Assembly (NCBI RefSeq): GCF_026966905.1
Contig: NZ_JAPUBN010000013.1
Coordinates: 186,001-250,000 of the forward strand
DNA from: Marinomonas phaeophyticola
GTDB taxonomy: Bacteria; Pseudomonadota; Gammaproteobacteria; Pseudomonadales; Marinomonadaceae
Reading direction: 5' to 3'
DNA length: 64,000 bases
Positions 25,846 to 35,349 of this stretch are shown here, piece after piece. Numbering within the stretch: position 1 is the first letter of the stretch; every line of letters begins with the position of its first letter. Position numbers and translations under genes: made by a program. The notes under the pieces are model-generated. The model was not told the origin of the DNA and searched no databases. It saw only the letters and a list, made by a program, of their open reading frames with translations.

Positions 25846-26859
25846 TTATAAAGATATCCATTGGGTTTCTTCACCTTCGTGGAGCTGAAGCCGCTGTCTA
25901 GTTGCTGTCTCTATCGTTAATTGATAGTGGTTTTCATAGGCTGGGGCTACAGTGGCACGAAAGTCACCGAGTCTCCCTGTGGCAATTAAATGCATTGGTG
26001 CATTGGTTAACCCTTCTTCGATTGTAGTAGTGCCATTTTTACTGTTCGCGACTGTGTGTATATCTTGGAGCCGAGACTCTACTGTCGGACCAGCGTCGAA
26101 AATATCGATGTAATTACGGAATTGGAAACCTTCTTCTAAAAGAATATCCGCACTATTTCCTGACTCTTCGTGTACAACACCGATAACGTCCTGCGCTTCT
26201 TTAGGTAAGGTCGGAACATAAATTGGATATCTTGGCATAAGGTCGGCAATAAAATTTTTATTACTGACGCCTGAAAGATAGTCGGCTTTTTGAAAATCCA
26301 TAGAAAAGAAATGTTTGCCTAAGGAATCCCAAAATGGGGAAAAACCATGGCGATCACTTTCACCTCTAAGTTCAACAAAAATACGCTTCGTAAATCGCTC
26401 TTTATGTCTTGCCATGAAGAGTAATCTCGCTCTAGAGAGTAAGGACATAGCGATGTGATTTTGGTGCGCTTGATCGACGACTAAGGCCATCATGCGACTG
26501 GTTCCGTTGTAATCGTGACAGAGAAACAGGGCTGAAATTCGATTATGAATTTGCATTTGCGGTGAAGCATGTACTACTTCATCGATGCGATAACTATAAA
26601 AAGGGGTGTCTGTGCCGACCATTGCTTCTATGCCACATGCACCTACAATAGCATCACGACTGGTATCAATAAGCACGAAGCTATATGACTCTTCACCAGG
26701 TTGATCTATATTGGCTAGCATAGATCGCTTGGATGAGGCTATGCGATCATTCAAGCGATCTCGGTTTGCTGGAAAATTCGTAAAACCAATCCCGGCTTGT
26801 TGAGCGAGTCGTTCTAATGCGGGGAGGTCGGAGAAATCAACGGGTCTTACTAGATACAT
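25846..26859 (-). CDS. aruF: Arginine/ornithine succinyltransferase, alpha-type subunit
   Basis: 337 residues starting MYLVRPVDFSDLPALERLAQQAGIGFTNF. The ATG at 26859 has AGGAG 7 bases upstream; a longer frame from 26952 would add 31 residues with no homology and no ribosome site. The blocks SLGKHFFSMDFQKADYLSG and RNYIDIFDAGPTVESRLQDI mirror those of aruG, so the two are paralogues that form the heteromeric enzyme acting on arginine and ornithine. It is the first gene of aruF-aruG-astD-astB; the aminotransferase (astC) and desuccinylase (astE) genes are not in the window. Confidence 0.93.
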   Translation of the reverse strand: MYLVRPVDFSDLPALERLAQQAGIGFTNFPANRDRLNDRIASSKRSMLANIDQPGEESYSFVLIDTSRDAIVGACGIEAMVGTDTPFYSYRIDEVVHASPQMQIHNRISALFLCHDYNGTSRMMALVVDQAHQNHIAMSLLSRARLLFMARHKERFTKRIFVELRGESDRHGFSPFWDSLGKHFFSMDFQKADYLSGVSNKNFIADLMPRYPIYVPTLPKEAQDVIGVVHEESGNSADILLEEGFQFRNYIDIFDAGPTVESRLQDIHTVANSKNGTTTIEEGLTNAPMHLIATGRLGDFRATVAPAYENHYQLTIETATRQRLQLHEGEETQWISL

Positions 26860-27005
26860 GATGAATCTCCTATTTAAGGTCTGAGTGTTTTCTTGATATG
26901 CGATACTAGGCTTAACGCCTATACTGGCTGAAGAAAATGTTTGGTATCGCATTGTTGTAATCTATAAAACGTATTATTCAGTAATATTGAAAATGAAAAT
27001 AGATG

Positions 27006-27047
27006 TTAACTTTCAAATTTGCGACAAAATATTCTGAATAATGATCA
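27006..27047 (-). promoter_or_regulatory. Candidate ArgR (AraC-type) binding site before aruF
   Basis: Read on the minus strand, TGTCGC (27026-27021) is followed by N8 and AA (27012-27011), matching the pseudomonad ArgR half-site TGTCGC-N8-AA-N5. The preceding 21 bases (27047-27027) have the degenerate form TGATCA-N8-AA-N5 in direct tandem phase. The pair lies about 150-190 bases upstream of the aruF start. The same area also holds CTGAATAAT, loosely like an E. coli-type ARG box. No regulator gene for it is in the window. Confidence 0.4.
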
Positions 27048-27077
27048 AAAAAGTCAAAAATTCAAAAGAAGAATGCT

Positions 27078-27347
27078 ATGGGAACTATCAAGTCAGGTTT
27101 ATATCGTCATTTTAAAGGGATGGAGTATTTAGTTGAAAGTGCGGCTAGGCACAGTGAAAGTATGGAGGAGTTTGTTGTTTATCGTGCTTTATACGGTGAA
27201 TGTGGATTATGGGTGCGCCCGTTAAATATGTTTAAAGAGAATGTTGTGGTGGGTGGAGAAGAGATACCTCGTTTTCAACGAATAGGTACCTTAGAGGAAG
27301 CAAAAGAAAAGCTTGCTCGTCTTTTAGATGAAAGAATATCAGAATAA
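27078..27347 (+). CDS. DUF1653 family protein
   Basis: 89 residues. GLYRHFKGMEYLVESAARHSESMEEFVVYRALYG and LWVRPLNMFKENV match DUF1653, a small SH3-like beta protein of unknown role found widely in bacteria. The remaining C-terminus (RIGTLEEAKEKLARLLDERISE) is a predicted helix extending the domain. It is divergent from aruF and convergent with the LysR gene. AAGAAG lies 7-12 bases before the ATG. Confidence 0.8.
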   Translation: MGTIKSGLYRHFKGMEYLVESAARHSESMEEFVVYRALYGECGLWVRPLNMFKENVVVGGEEIPRFQRIGTLEEAKEKLARLLDERISE

Positions 27348-27413
27348 GGTAGGCAAGCTGTTCAAATGGTTAACGAGAGCATTAATTGCAAATGATTAAT
27401 ATACCCTTTGAGA

Positions 27414-28397
27414 TTATTGCGGAGGTGTGATCCAAGGCGTCTCTCTCATTAATTGAATTACTTTTTCTCTAAACCAACGATGGGATAAGTCGTTATTGTT
27501 TCTCTCATGCCAGCATATTTGAATTGGGTGATTGTCTTCGTGTGGCTCAATACCATGTAGCTCTTTAGGGAAAGGGAAAATTTTCACAGGGTAAAAATTG
27601 CTTTTTTCACACATTACCTCTTGAAATAATTCTCCTATTGAGCGAGACACAATAAAAGCCATCCCTCGTTTTACGGCTTTCATCGCGACCATTAAGCTTT
27701 CTGTTTCTAAACTTGGCTCCAAATCATAGCCTTGCTGCTGTAACGTTTGTAACGTCTGGTGAAAGTAGTAATTGTTGTTACTCTGCTTTATGTGGTGAGT
27801 CACAAATTTATGGCTAACAAGCTCTTTTAAGGAAATACTGTCATTATCAAATAAGGGGTGCATGCTACTAAGGACAATACAACCTTCAGCATAACCAATA
27901 AGTTTATTGCGAATATGTCCTGGTGTAGTGGATAGAGGGTTGATGCCAATATCGATGGTTCCGTTAAGCAAGCCTTCAACGCTGTTTTCATTCCAAGTAC
28001 TGATAGACAATCGCACATCTGGCGCTTCATGGTGAAGGTAATCTAATAAAGGTTCAATAAAGCTTTCAAGGTCGCTGTCACTAACGGCCAATCTAAAACG
28101 TCGATTTAATTGGCTCACATCTAGTGAGACAGGCGCCATCAATTCGGTTAATGACCTTAAAATAGGTCTAACTTGCTTATGAAGTTCCGTCGCACGGGCT
28201 GTTGGGCTAAGTCCATAGGCCTGACGAGTAAATAAAGCATCATTAAATAACTCTCGCAATCTTTGTAAGCTCTTACTTAGGGCTGGTTGAGTAAGGTCCA
28301 AGCGTTCAGCGGCTCTTGAGACACTGCCTTCTTCCATAATAGTAACAAAGGCGACTAAGAGTTTAATGTCGAGTTTTGATATCTCTTCTATACGCAT
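27414..28397 (-). CDS. LysR family transcriptional regulator
   Basis: 327 residues. The N-terminal helix-turn-helix (LKLLVAFVTIMEEGSVSRAAERLDLTQPALSKSLQRLRELF, residues about 11-52) is typical. The rest is a periplasmic-binding-protein-like effector domain. The start LDIKLLVAFVTI places it nearer the LeuO/NodD-type branch. It lies 70 bases downstream of the RND pump gene on the same strand, so it could be read through from it or regulate it; its target is not shown by the sequence. Confidence 0.9.
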   Translation of the reverse strand: MRIEEISKLDIKLLVAFVTIMEEGSVSRAAERLDLTQPALSKSLQRLRELFNDALFTRQAYGLSPTARATELHKQVRPILRSLTELMAPVSLDVSQLNRRFRLAVSDSDLESFIEPLLDYLHHEAPDVRLSISTWNENSVEGLLNGTIDIGINPLSTTPGHIRNKLIGYAEGCIVLSSMHPLFDNDSISLKELVSHKFVTHHIKQSNNNYYFHQTLQTLQQQGYDLEPSLETESLMVAMKAVKRGMAFIVSRSIGELFQEVMCEKSNFYPVKIFPFPKELHGIEPHEDNHPIQICWHERNNNDLSHRWFREKVIQLMRETPWITPPQ

Positions 28398-28467
28398 GTT
28401 TTTCTCGTATTAATAAAATGGAATAGCAGGGTGCTGTGTGGACACTCTGCTATTCGTCTTACTTAAG

Positions 28468-31400
28468 CTATGATAAGAAATCTTTCTGAGGTCGGTACTT
28501 TACTCGGAACAAAAGTGAGTAAAATACAGGGACGGCAATTAACGTTAGTATGGTTGCGAAACCCAATCCAAAGGAAATCACCACAGCCATGCCTTCAAAG
28601 AATGCATCAGATAGTAAGGGAATCATTCCTAGAATAGTTGTGATTGCCGCCATACATACCGGTCTTACACGACTGACGGCAGAATGGAACACGGCTTCGT
28701 AAGTTTCCGTACCTAGGTCTAGCTCATAGTTGATTTGATCCGCGAGCACAATCCCGTTTTTCACTATCATCCCTGATAAGCTCAAGAAGCCAAGTAGTGA
28801 CATAAAGCCAAATGCGGTATTCATCGCTAACAAGCCAAAAGAGACACCAATCAGAGCTAAGGGTACGCAGAACCAAATGACCAGAGGTACTCTAACCGAG
28901 TTAAATAGGAGTATGGAGATGATGAACATGAACAAATAACCCATAGGCAAAGCCTTAAAAATATTGGCTTGCGCATCGGTGCTGCTTTCATACTCTCCAC
29001 CCCACTCTAGGCTGTAGCCTTGAGGTAGCTCTAATGCTTCAATGTCACCACGAACGCGTCCGAAAACCGCCATCGCCGTTTCATCGCCCAGAATGTTTGG
29101 ATCGGCCATGATAGTGATGGTTCGTTTACGATCCAGGCGTTCAATTACCGGGTCTTCCCACACAACATCAAAGCCAGAAACAACACTAGACAGCGAAACA
29201 TAAGAGCCAGAGGCTGGGCTGTAAATTTGCAGGTCACGGATTTGATCGATGGATCGACGTTCATTTTCTGGTGCTATCTGGACGATTGGTAAAAGGTCTG
29301 TACCAGAGCGGTAGGTACCTATACGTGAGCCAGTGAAGTTCGTTAGCATTACGTTGTCTAGGTCGGTTTTGCTAATACCTAAGCGACGTGCTTGAGCATC
29401 ATCAAGAATTGGACGTAAGACTTTAACACGTTGACGCCAATCGTCTTTTATATTTTCTAGACCGCCATCCTTATGGTAAATGTCTTGAATAATCGCACTG
29501 TATTGGCGTAGTACTTCTGGATCTGGTCCGCTAATACGTGCTTCCAGTTTCGCTCCGCCAGCTGGGCCTAACTGTAACCTTTGCAGTTTGACATCAAGGC
29601 CAGGGAAGTTCTCTTGCATTTTATAATACAAGTCTTCAATTAAGCTTGGGATCACTTCAGAACTCGTTGCACGGATAATAAACTGAGCATAGCTTGAGTT
29701 TTGCTGTTCCGCATTGTAAGTCAACATGAAGCGTGGCGCACCTTGACCTGTTGTTGAAGTAACAAACTCAATTCTGTCATCGTTACTTAATACTTCAGCT
29801 TCGATTTGTTTTACGGTTTTATAGGTAGCATCAATATGACTTCCTTCTGGAAGCTGAATATCTAGATACACCATTGGCGTTGTGGATGGTGGGAAGAAGG
29901 CTTGTTTTACAAACTGGAACGCCCATCCTGCCGTCACTAAGGTGGCGATTAACAAGAGCACAGTGACCCAGCGAAAGCGCATGGCTTTATCGAGTAACCA
30001 CTTGTAGCCAGTAAACAAGAAACCGGCATAAGGGTCTTTTAGTTCGGCGTCACTATCTGCATTTTTGATGGATTCTTTAAAGAATAAATCGCAAAAGAAA
30101 GGCGTTAATGTAATCGCTGTGATCCAACTTAAGAAAAGTGAAATGAGCAATACATAGAAAAGTGAACCAACAAACTCGCCTACCGCATCTGGAGACAAAC
30201 CGATTGGTGCAAAAGCGGTAATCGCAATGATGGTTGCGCCTAGAAGAGGCCATTTTGTTTGTTTAACCACCGAACTGGCGGCTTCAATTTTACTCATCCC
30301 TCGTTGTAGACCAATTAATATACCTTCAGTCACCACGATGGCGTTATCAACAAGCATCCCCAGAGCAATAATCAGACCACCGAGAGAGATTCGTTGTAAG
30401 TTGATGGAAAAATAATCCATCACAATGAAAGTGCCAAGAATGGTTAACAGCAAGACTAAACCAATAAGGATACCGGATTTGATCCCCATAAAGACTAATA
30501 ATACTAAAACCACGATGCCCACGGCCGCGAACAAATTTAACAAGAAATTCGAGACGGAGTTGTTTACTTCCTTAGACTGGAAATAAACCGGATCCATACT
30601 AATGCCTATGGGTTGCTGATATTCAAGTTCGGCAATACGCTGTTCTAATGATTTACCAATATCAACCACGTTAACGCCGGAAGAAAAAGACACACCTAAT
30701 AAGAGTGAGTTTTTACCGTTATAGTTAATCAAGTGTGTTTGAGGGTCTTGGTATTCTCTTTTGATCGTCGCAATATCGCTTAGACGAATCAGGTTGCCAG
30801 AAATAGGAGTGCCAACAATGAGGTTTTCTAATTCTGAAATATCTTTAAATTCACCGGTAGGGCTAATACGTATGTATTCACTTCCTACGGTGACATTTCC
30901 CGCATTTGACACGTTATTTTGGTTAGATAAAAGGTCTTTTAATTGGTTCGGGGAGATTCCCATATTGGCAAGTTTAGAGCGAGAAATTTCAATAGAAACT
31001 TGTTCTGCTTGCTCACCCGCAACAGAAACTCGACTAACACCATCTACGAGTACTAATTCACGTTTTACATAATCGACGTAATTTTTTAAGTCTTTGTAAG
31101 GGTAGCCTTCTCCATGCACCGCTAACATGACACCGTATACATCGCCAAAATCATCGACAACAATTGGTGCTTGAACACCTGTCGGGAATGTTGGTGTAAT
31201 ATCACGGATTTTTTTCCGCATCTCATCCCAAATTTGTTTCAGTTGTTGAGCTCGATAAGTCTCTTTAATGGTGACTTGAATGAGAGAGTAGCCCGCCTTA
31301 GTGGTTGATTTAATTTTATCAACATAGGTCAGATTTTGAAGCTCTGTTTCTATTTTGTAGGTAACTTCTTCCTCTACTTGTTCTGGAGACGCACCCGGAT

Positions 31401-31551
31401 AGTAAGTAATTACTAGAGCGTCTTTGATAGTAAATTCAGGGTCTTCTAATTGACCAAGATTGGTAAAGGCAATAGCACCACCAATTAAAAGGATGAGGAT
31501 AATCATCCAACTGGTGACTTTGCGTTCTATAAAGTAGGCTGCAATATTCAC
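28468..31551 (-). CDS. RND family efflux transporter permease
   Basis: 1027 residues, full RND length: one N-terminal membrane segment (MIILILLIGGAIAF), a large periplasmic porter domain, a bundle of membrane segments around residue 340-480, then the same plan repeated. GMLVDNAIVVTEG carries the proton-relay Asp-Asn of TM4, and GFLSLSGMIVKNGIVLADQI is the matching C-terminal half. Start is GTG, immediately following the TAA of the adaptor gene, which gives tight coupling. It pumps drugs or other amphiphiles from the inner membrane or periplasm; no outer membrane channel gene is nearby. Confidence 0.92.
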   Translation of the reverse strand: MNIAAYFIERKVTSWMIILILLIGGAIAFTNLGQLEDPEFTIKDALVITYYPGASPEQVEEEVTYKIETELQNLTYVDKIKSTTKAGYSLIQVTIKETYRAQQLKQIWDEMRKKIRDITPTFPTGVQAPIVVDDFGDVYGVMLAVHGEGYPYKDLKNYVDYVKRELVLVDGVSRVSVAGEQAEQVSIEISRSKLANMGISPNQLKDLLSNQNNVSNAGNVTVGSEYIRISPTGEFKDISELENLIVGTPISGNLIRLSDIATIKREYQDPQTHLINYNGKNSLLLGVSFSSGVNVVDIGKSLEQRIAELEYQQPIGISMDPVYFQSKEVNNSVSNFLLNLFAAVGIVVLVLLVFMGIKSGILIGLVLLLTILGTFIVMDYFSINLQRISLGGLIIALGMLVDNAIVVTEGILIGLQRGMSKIEAASSVVKQTKWPLLGATIIAITAFAPIGLSPDAVGEFVGSLFYVLLISLFLSWITAITLTPFFCDLFFKESIKNADSDAELKDPYAGFLFTGYKWLLDKAMRFRWVTVLLLIATLVTAGWAFQFVKQAFFPPSTTPMVYLDIQLPEGSHIDATYKTVKQIEAEVLSNDDRIEFVTSTTGQGAPRFMLTYNAEQQNSSYAQFIIRATSSEVIPSLIEDLYYKMQENFPGLDVKLQRLQLGPAGGAKLEARISGPDPEVLRQYSAIIQDIYHKDGGLENIKDDWRQRVKVLRPILDDAQARRLGISKTDLDNVMLTNFTGSRIGTYRSGTDLLPIVQIAPENERRSIDQIRDLQIYSPASGSYVSLSSVVSGFDVVWEDPVIERLDRKRTITIMADPNILGDETAMAVFGRVRGDIEALELPQGYSLEWGGEYESSTDAQANIFKALPMGYLFMFIISILLFNSVRVPLVIWFCVPLALIGVSFGLLAMNTAFGFMSLLGFLSLSGMIVKNGIVLADQINYELDLGTETYEAVFHSAVSRVRPVCMAAITTILGMIPLLSDAFFEGMAVVISFGLGFATILTLIAVPVFYSLLFRVKYRPQKDFLS

Positions 31552-32664
31552 TTAAATGCCTCTCTCTCTTGTCCAAGGACGTACAGGAATGTCTTTATTT
31601 AAGCTGTGGACTCCTGCAGAAACAATGCGATCTCCATCTTTTAGGCCATCAATGACTTCAATGGTGTCTTCTTGTAGGGCTCCAATGGTAATGGTACGGC
31701 TTTCAACTCGGTTGGTTTCAGGATTAAATACCCACACCATACGGTTGGCTTCACCTGATGGTGTATGCGCTTCTAATACCGCTTCAACAGGCACTAGAAT
31801 GTTTTTCTCTGCGCCTAATAGCTCACCGATATTTATATCGATACTGGCTGTCATTCCTGGCAATAATGTGATGGATTTATCGTTGCTCGCTTGTAGGCTT
31901 AAAGTCACATCATAAGCTTTCGTGGTGTCATCTGGTGTTGTGTTATGTTTTTTGTATTTACCTATTAGAACATTGGAAGGCGCGGCATCAATTACCACAC
32001 TTGGCTTATAAGCAATTTCATGGCTTTGGATATTAATAATGAGCTTTTCCGGAACTTGGAAAACAACATCTAGCTGATTGATGTTTTGAATATGAATTAA
32101 TGCTTGAGTCGCATTAACATATTGGAAATTTTCAGTAGAGACGGTGGAGATGACACCATCAAATGGTGCTGTCAGTTGGGTATACGAAAGTTGGTTTTTT
32201 GCTTGAGTTAAGGCATTTTCAGCTTGGTCTAAGCTGGCCTTAGCTTCATCATATTGAGCTTGAGTGGTGGCGTTTTGTTTATAAACGGATTGAACTCGAT
32301 TAAAAGTGGCTTTCGCTAAACGATAGTTTGCTTCAGCTAGGTCAACTTTAAGTTGAAAGTCTTTAGGGTCTAATTGAGCTAACAATTCCCCTTTTTTAAC
32401 CTTCTTACCTGCGATGGCATTAAGCGTTTGTAGTTGTCCACCTACGCGAAAAGCCAAGTCGGCTTCTTGGCTTGCTTTTAACTCTCCCGGAAAACGTCTG
32501 ATATCTACTGCATTTTGTGTGTTTATCGTGAAGAGCTTCACTGGGCGAATAATATCTGGTTTGGTTTCAACAACCGTTTCATCTTCGCTTGAGCATGCGC
32601 TTAACAATAGGATGGCGGACAGCACCGCGCCAATCACCATCGAGTTTTTGATAGAGCTTTTCAT
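31552..32664 (-). CDS. RND efflux periplasmic adaptor (HlyD/MFP family), lipoprotein
   Basis: 370 residues. A lipoprotein signal ends at the lipobox LLLSAC (Cys near residue 24). The adaptor plan follows: barrel-sandwich half GGQLQTLNAIAGKKVKKGELLAQLDPKDF, an alpha hairpin (residues about 110-160, heptad-rich), the second lipoyl half YTQLTAPFDGVISTV and a beta-barrel. It bridges the RND pump to an outer membrane channel. It is the first gene of the pump operon, with its promoter region shared with the divergent lipoprotein gene at 32898. Confidence 0.9.
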   Translation of the reverse strand: MKSSIKNSMVIGAVLSAILLLSACSSEDETVVETKPDIIRPVKLFTINTQNAVDIRRFPGELKASQEADLAFRVGGQLQTLNAIAGKKVKKGELLAQLDPKDFQLKVDLAEANYRLAKATFNRVQSVYKQNATTQAQYDEAKASLDQAENALTQAKNQLSYTQLTAPFDGVISTVSTENFQYVNATQALIHIQNINQLDVVFQVPEKLIINIQSHEIAYKPSVVIDAAPSNVLIGKYKKHNTTPDDTTKAYDVTLSLQASNDKSITLLPGMTASIDINIGELLGAEKNILVPVEAVLEAHTPSGEANRMVWVFNPETNRVESRTITIGALQEDTIEVIDGLKDGDRIVSAGVHSLNKDIPVRPWTRERGI

Positions 32665-32897
32665 TAAATTCTCCGTGAGAATGTACAGTAGTTACGAATA
32701 ACTCTATTTTATATCTGTTTGGATTAGATATGAATTTCTAATTGTATATGCATGTTATGAATTTTTTTTATATCTTGATGGTTTTTTAGTGAAATAAGGA
32801 AATATCTTGTAAAAAAGTAGATGTTTTAGGAGGAGACATTGCTGTTGATAAGCAATAAGATTATTCATAGTTTAAAACGTTTCTACGGAAGAGATTG

Positions 32898-33518
32898 ATG
32901 AGGATGAAACAACTCAATGTGCACAGCGTGATGGCTTTTATTTTGTGGGGAGGGTGCGCTTTATTTTTAGCTGGATGCAGTCATCAAATTACATCGCCTT
33001 CACATATCAAGTTTGTAAATGAACAGTTGTCATTTGTTGTAGAGGGCAATACGGCTTATGTTTCTGGCGTATTGGGCCATGAATCAAAGCAAGAGCTAAG
33101 CCGCTTTATACAGAAGAACCCGAATATATCAACCTTGGCTTTAGTGGATATTCAAGGCTCTTTAGATCAGCAAGCGACTATGGAAACCGCGCGCCTCATT
33201 CGACGTTTAAAATTGGATACTGTAATAGTTAGAACCGGTTATGTCGTCTCTGGGGGCGTTGATTTATTTCTAGGGGGCGTGAATAGAACCATTGAATCTG
33301 GTGCCGGGGTTGGTGTTCATTCATGGTTAGACATGTATGGTGTAGATCCACAAGAGTTGAACATGGCTGACCCAATTCATGCGACCTATGTTAATTTCTA
33401 TCTTGAAATGGGGATTCCAGAGCGTTTTTATTGGTTTTCATTGGACGCATCTCCCCCAGAGAGAGTGTATTTTTTATCGCCCGAGGAAATATACGACTTT
33501 AACTTAGTGACTTTCTAA
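32898..33518 (+). CDS. Probable lipoprotein with ClpP-like (COG3904-type) domain
   Basis: 206 residues from ATG 32898 (GGAAGAG upstream; a TTG one codon earlier and an ATG at 32904 are alternatives). FILWGGCALFLAGCSH is a lipobox with Cys near residue 29. The rest has the crotonase/ClpP plan: LALVDIQGSLDQQATMETARLIRRLKLDTVIV, then GYVVSGGVDLFLGGVNRTI with Ser where the nucleophile lies in this family, and GAGVGVHSW with a candidate catalytic His. It could be a periplasmic or outer-membrane-anchored protease-like protein. Activity is unproven. Confidence 0.6.
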   Translation: MRMKQLNVHSVMAFILWGGCALFLAGCSHQITSPSHIKFVNEQLSFVVEGNTAYVSGVLGHESKQELSRFIQKNPNISTLALVDIQGSLDQQATMETARLIRRLKLDTVIVRTGYVVSGGVDLFLGGVNRTIESGAGVGVHSWLDMYGVDPQELNMADPIHATYVNFYLEMGIPERFYWFSLDASPPERVYFLSPEEIYDFNLVTF

Positions 33519-33549
33519 AATATGCACGGGCCGGTACAGGAGTAGGGAT

Positions 33550-33834
33550 ATGGAACAAATAGAACTGTTTCTGGTAGAAAGCCCTTGTCGTGGTATTTGT
33601 GAAAACAGTGCTAAAGGTTTTTGTAAAGGGTGTTTACGCAGTCGTGAAGAACGCTTTCAGTGGTTTAATTTATCCAATACCGAAAAAAGAAAAGTACTAC
33701 AGACCTGCAAACAGCGCTGGCAACGCTTGTTGAGAGCAAGGCAAGAGCGTTTGGAAACCATGGATGAATCCCGTCATTTACCCTATGGTATGACGGATGA
33801 GAACAATCAAAGTTTGTTTGACGATATTGAATAA
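33550..33834 (+). CDS. DUF1289 family protein
   Basis: 94 residues. The four cysteines C13, C17, C25 and C28 (CRGICENSAKGFCKGC) plus the following LRSREERFQWFNLSNTEKR match DUF1289, a small probable metal-binding domain (E. coli YdhL type) of unknown function. Its C-terminal part is basic and helical. It follows the ClpP-like gene by 31 bases and is likely in the same transcript. The stop codon falls inside a perfect 16-bp inverted repeat. Confidence 0.85.
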   Translation: MEQIELFLVESPCRGICENSAKGFCKGCLRSREERFQWFNLSNTEKRKVLQTCKQRWQRLLRARQERLETMDESRHLPYGMTDENNQSLFDDIE

Positions 33835-33848
33835 ACAAACTTTGATTG
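33804..33848. repeat. Perfect 16-bp inverted repeat spanning a stop codon
   Basis: CAATCAAAGTTTGTTT (33804-33819) and AAACAAACTTTGATTG (33833-33848) are exact complements with a 13-base loop that carries most of the stop codon. It lies between the DUF1289 gene (+) and radA (-, ending 33874). No T-tract follows on either strand. Half of the stem is protein-coding (NNQSLF of DUF1289). Confidence 0.75.
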
Positions 33849-33873
33849 GCTAAGCTTTATAAAGTCAGAAGCC

Positions 33874-35262
33874 TTAATTTTCAAAAATAGCGTCAAGCGC
33901 CTGAGATAATCTTTCAACGCCTATTACCGTCATTCCAGGAATGGCTTTTTTAGGGACGTTCCCTTTCGGTACTACCGCTTTAGTAAATCCATGTTTTGCG
34001 GCTTCACTGATTCTTTCTTGGCCAGATGGGACAGGACGAATTTCCCCTGATAAGCCTACTTCTCCTAAAACGACCAGTTCGTCAGATAGGGCTCTTTCTC
34101 TAAAGCTAGAGACCACCGCTGCGATGGCAGCCAAATCACCGCTGGTTTCAAGAACGCGTACGCCACCAACGACATTTAGATATACGTCTTGGTCGGATGT
34201 GAGTAATCCTCCATGTTTATGCAATACGGCTAGCAACATAGCCAAACGGTTGTGGTCAAAACCCACGGTGACGCGTTTAGGATTGCTAAAAGCAGAATCA
34301 TCGACTAAGGCTTGCAGCTCGACCAGTAGTGGGCGAGTTCCTTCCCATACCACCATGACCAAACTGCCTGCAGCAGGATGTTTGCTGCGGTTAAGGAAAA
34401 TGGAACTGGGGTTTTTCACTTCTTTGAGACCTGTTTCCAACATCGCAAACACCCCTAATTCATTGACGGCGCCAAAACGATTCTTCATGCCCCGAAGTGT
34501 TCTGAAACGAGAGTCTTCAGAGCCTTCTAATAATACCGAGCAATCGACCATGTGCTCTAGAACTTTTGGACCGGCAAGTGTTCCATCTTTGGTAACGTGG
34601 CCGACAAGTAAGACCGCAGTTTGTGTTTGCTTGGCAAAACGCGTTAGTACTGCCGCGCTCTCACGTACTTGAGAGACACTACCTGGAGCTGACTCAACGC
34701 CATCAAGGTGCATCACTTGAATGGAGTCGATGACGATGATCTTAGGTTTAAGTTCTTGGGCAACATCTAGGATACGTTCGACATTGGTCTCCGATAGCAT
34801 CTTTAGATTTTGTGTTGGTAGACCTAGGCGTTGGGCTCTCATGGCGACTTGTTGAAGCGATTCTTCCCCAGTAACGTAAAGCGCATTTTGCTGTTGGGCA
34901 AGTAAGCACATGGTTTGCAGTAGTAGCGTACTTTTACCTGCACCAGGGCTACCGCCAATAAGGACGACACCACCAGGAACCAAACCGCCACCAAGCACTC
35001 TGTCGAATTCGCCTGCACCAGAACTGAATCTTGGCACATCGGTTAAGTCAATATCGGACAGATTTTGAAGGCCGGTTTTGGTGCCCGCATAGCCTGCGTA
35101 TTTGGTGTCTTGAGAAACGGCTACCCGTGCGGAGGTTTTATTGCTGCTTACCTTAAATTCACTTAATGAGTTCCAAGCTCCGCAAGCATTACATTGCCCT
35201 TGCCATTTTGAATAATCTGATCCACATTCGTTACATACGAACGCGATTTTAGCCTTAGCCAT
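33874..35262 (-). CDS. radA: DNA repair protein RadA
   Basis: 462 residues. The zinc finger C10/C13/C24/C27 is followed by a RecA-like ATPase with Walker A GGSPGAGKSTLL near residue 95, Walker B IIVIDSIQV, the RadA-specific KNRFG in LRGMKNRFGAVNELG, and the Lon-protease-like C-terminal domain (DQDVYLNVVGGVRVLETSGDLA). RadA is a helicase that drives branch migration in recombination. It is a single minus-strand gene with 186 bases upstream to the nitrilase gene. Confidence 0.97.
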   Translation of the reverse strand: MAKAKIAFVCNECGSDYSKWQGQCNACGAWNSLSEFKVSSNKTSARVAVSQDTKYAGYAGTKTGLQNLSDIDLTDVPRFSSGAGEFDRVLGGGLVPGGVVLIGGSPGAGKSTLLLQTMCLLAQQQNALYVTGEESLQQVAMRAQRLGLPTQNLKMLSETNVERILDVAQELKPKIIVIDSIQVMHLDGVESAPGSVSQVRESAAVLTRFAKQTQTAVLLVGHVTKDGTLAGPKVLEHMVDCSVLLEGSEDSRFRTLRGMKNRFGAVNELGVFAMLETGLKEVKNPSSIFLNRSKHPAAGSLVMVVWEGTRPLLVELQALVDDSAFSNPKRVTVGFDHNRLAMLLAVLHKHGGLLTSDQDVYLNVVGGVRVLETSGDLAAIAAVVSSFRERALSDELVVLGEVGLSGEIRPVPSGQERISEAAKHGFTKAVVPKGNVPKKAIPGMTVIGVERLSQALDAIFEN

Positions 35263-35349
35263 GATGATCTCTTCACTATGTTATGAGTGGATGAAGTCTT
35301 AATTTAGCTTGAATGGATTGAACACGACATGGACATACTACAAGCTCGT

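Noticed and set aside
33941-34672. 243-residue open frame opposite radA
   Set aside because: Low-complexity Ser/Thr/Pro/Lys-rich translation antisense to a clearly conserved gene; it is a codon-pattern shadow.
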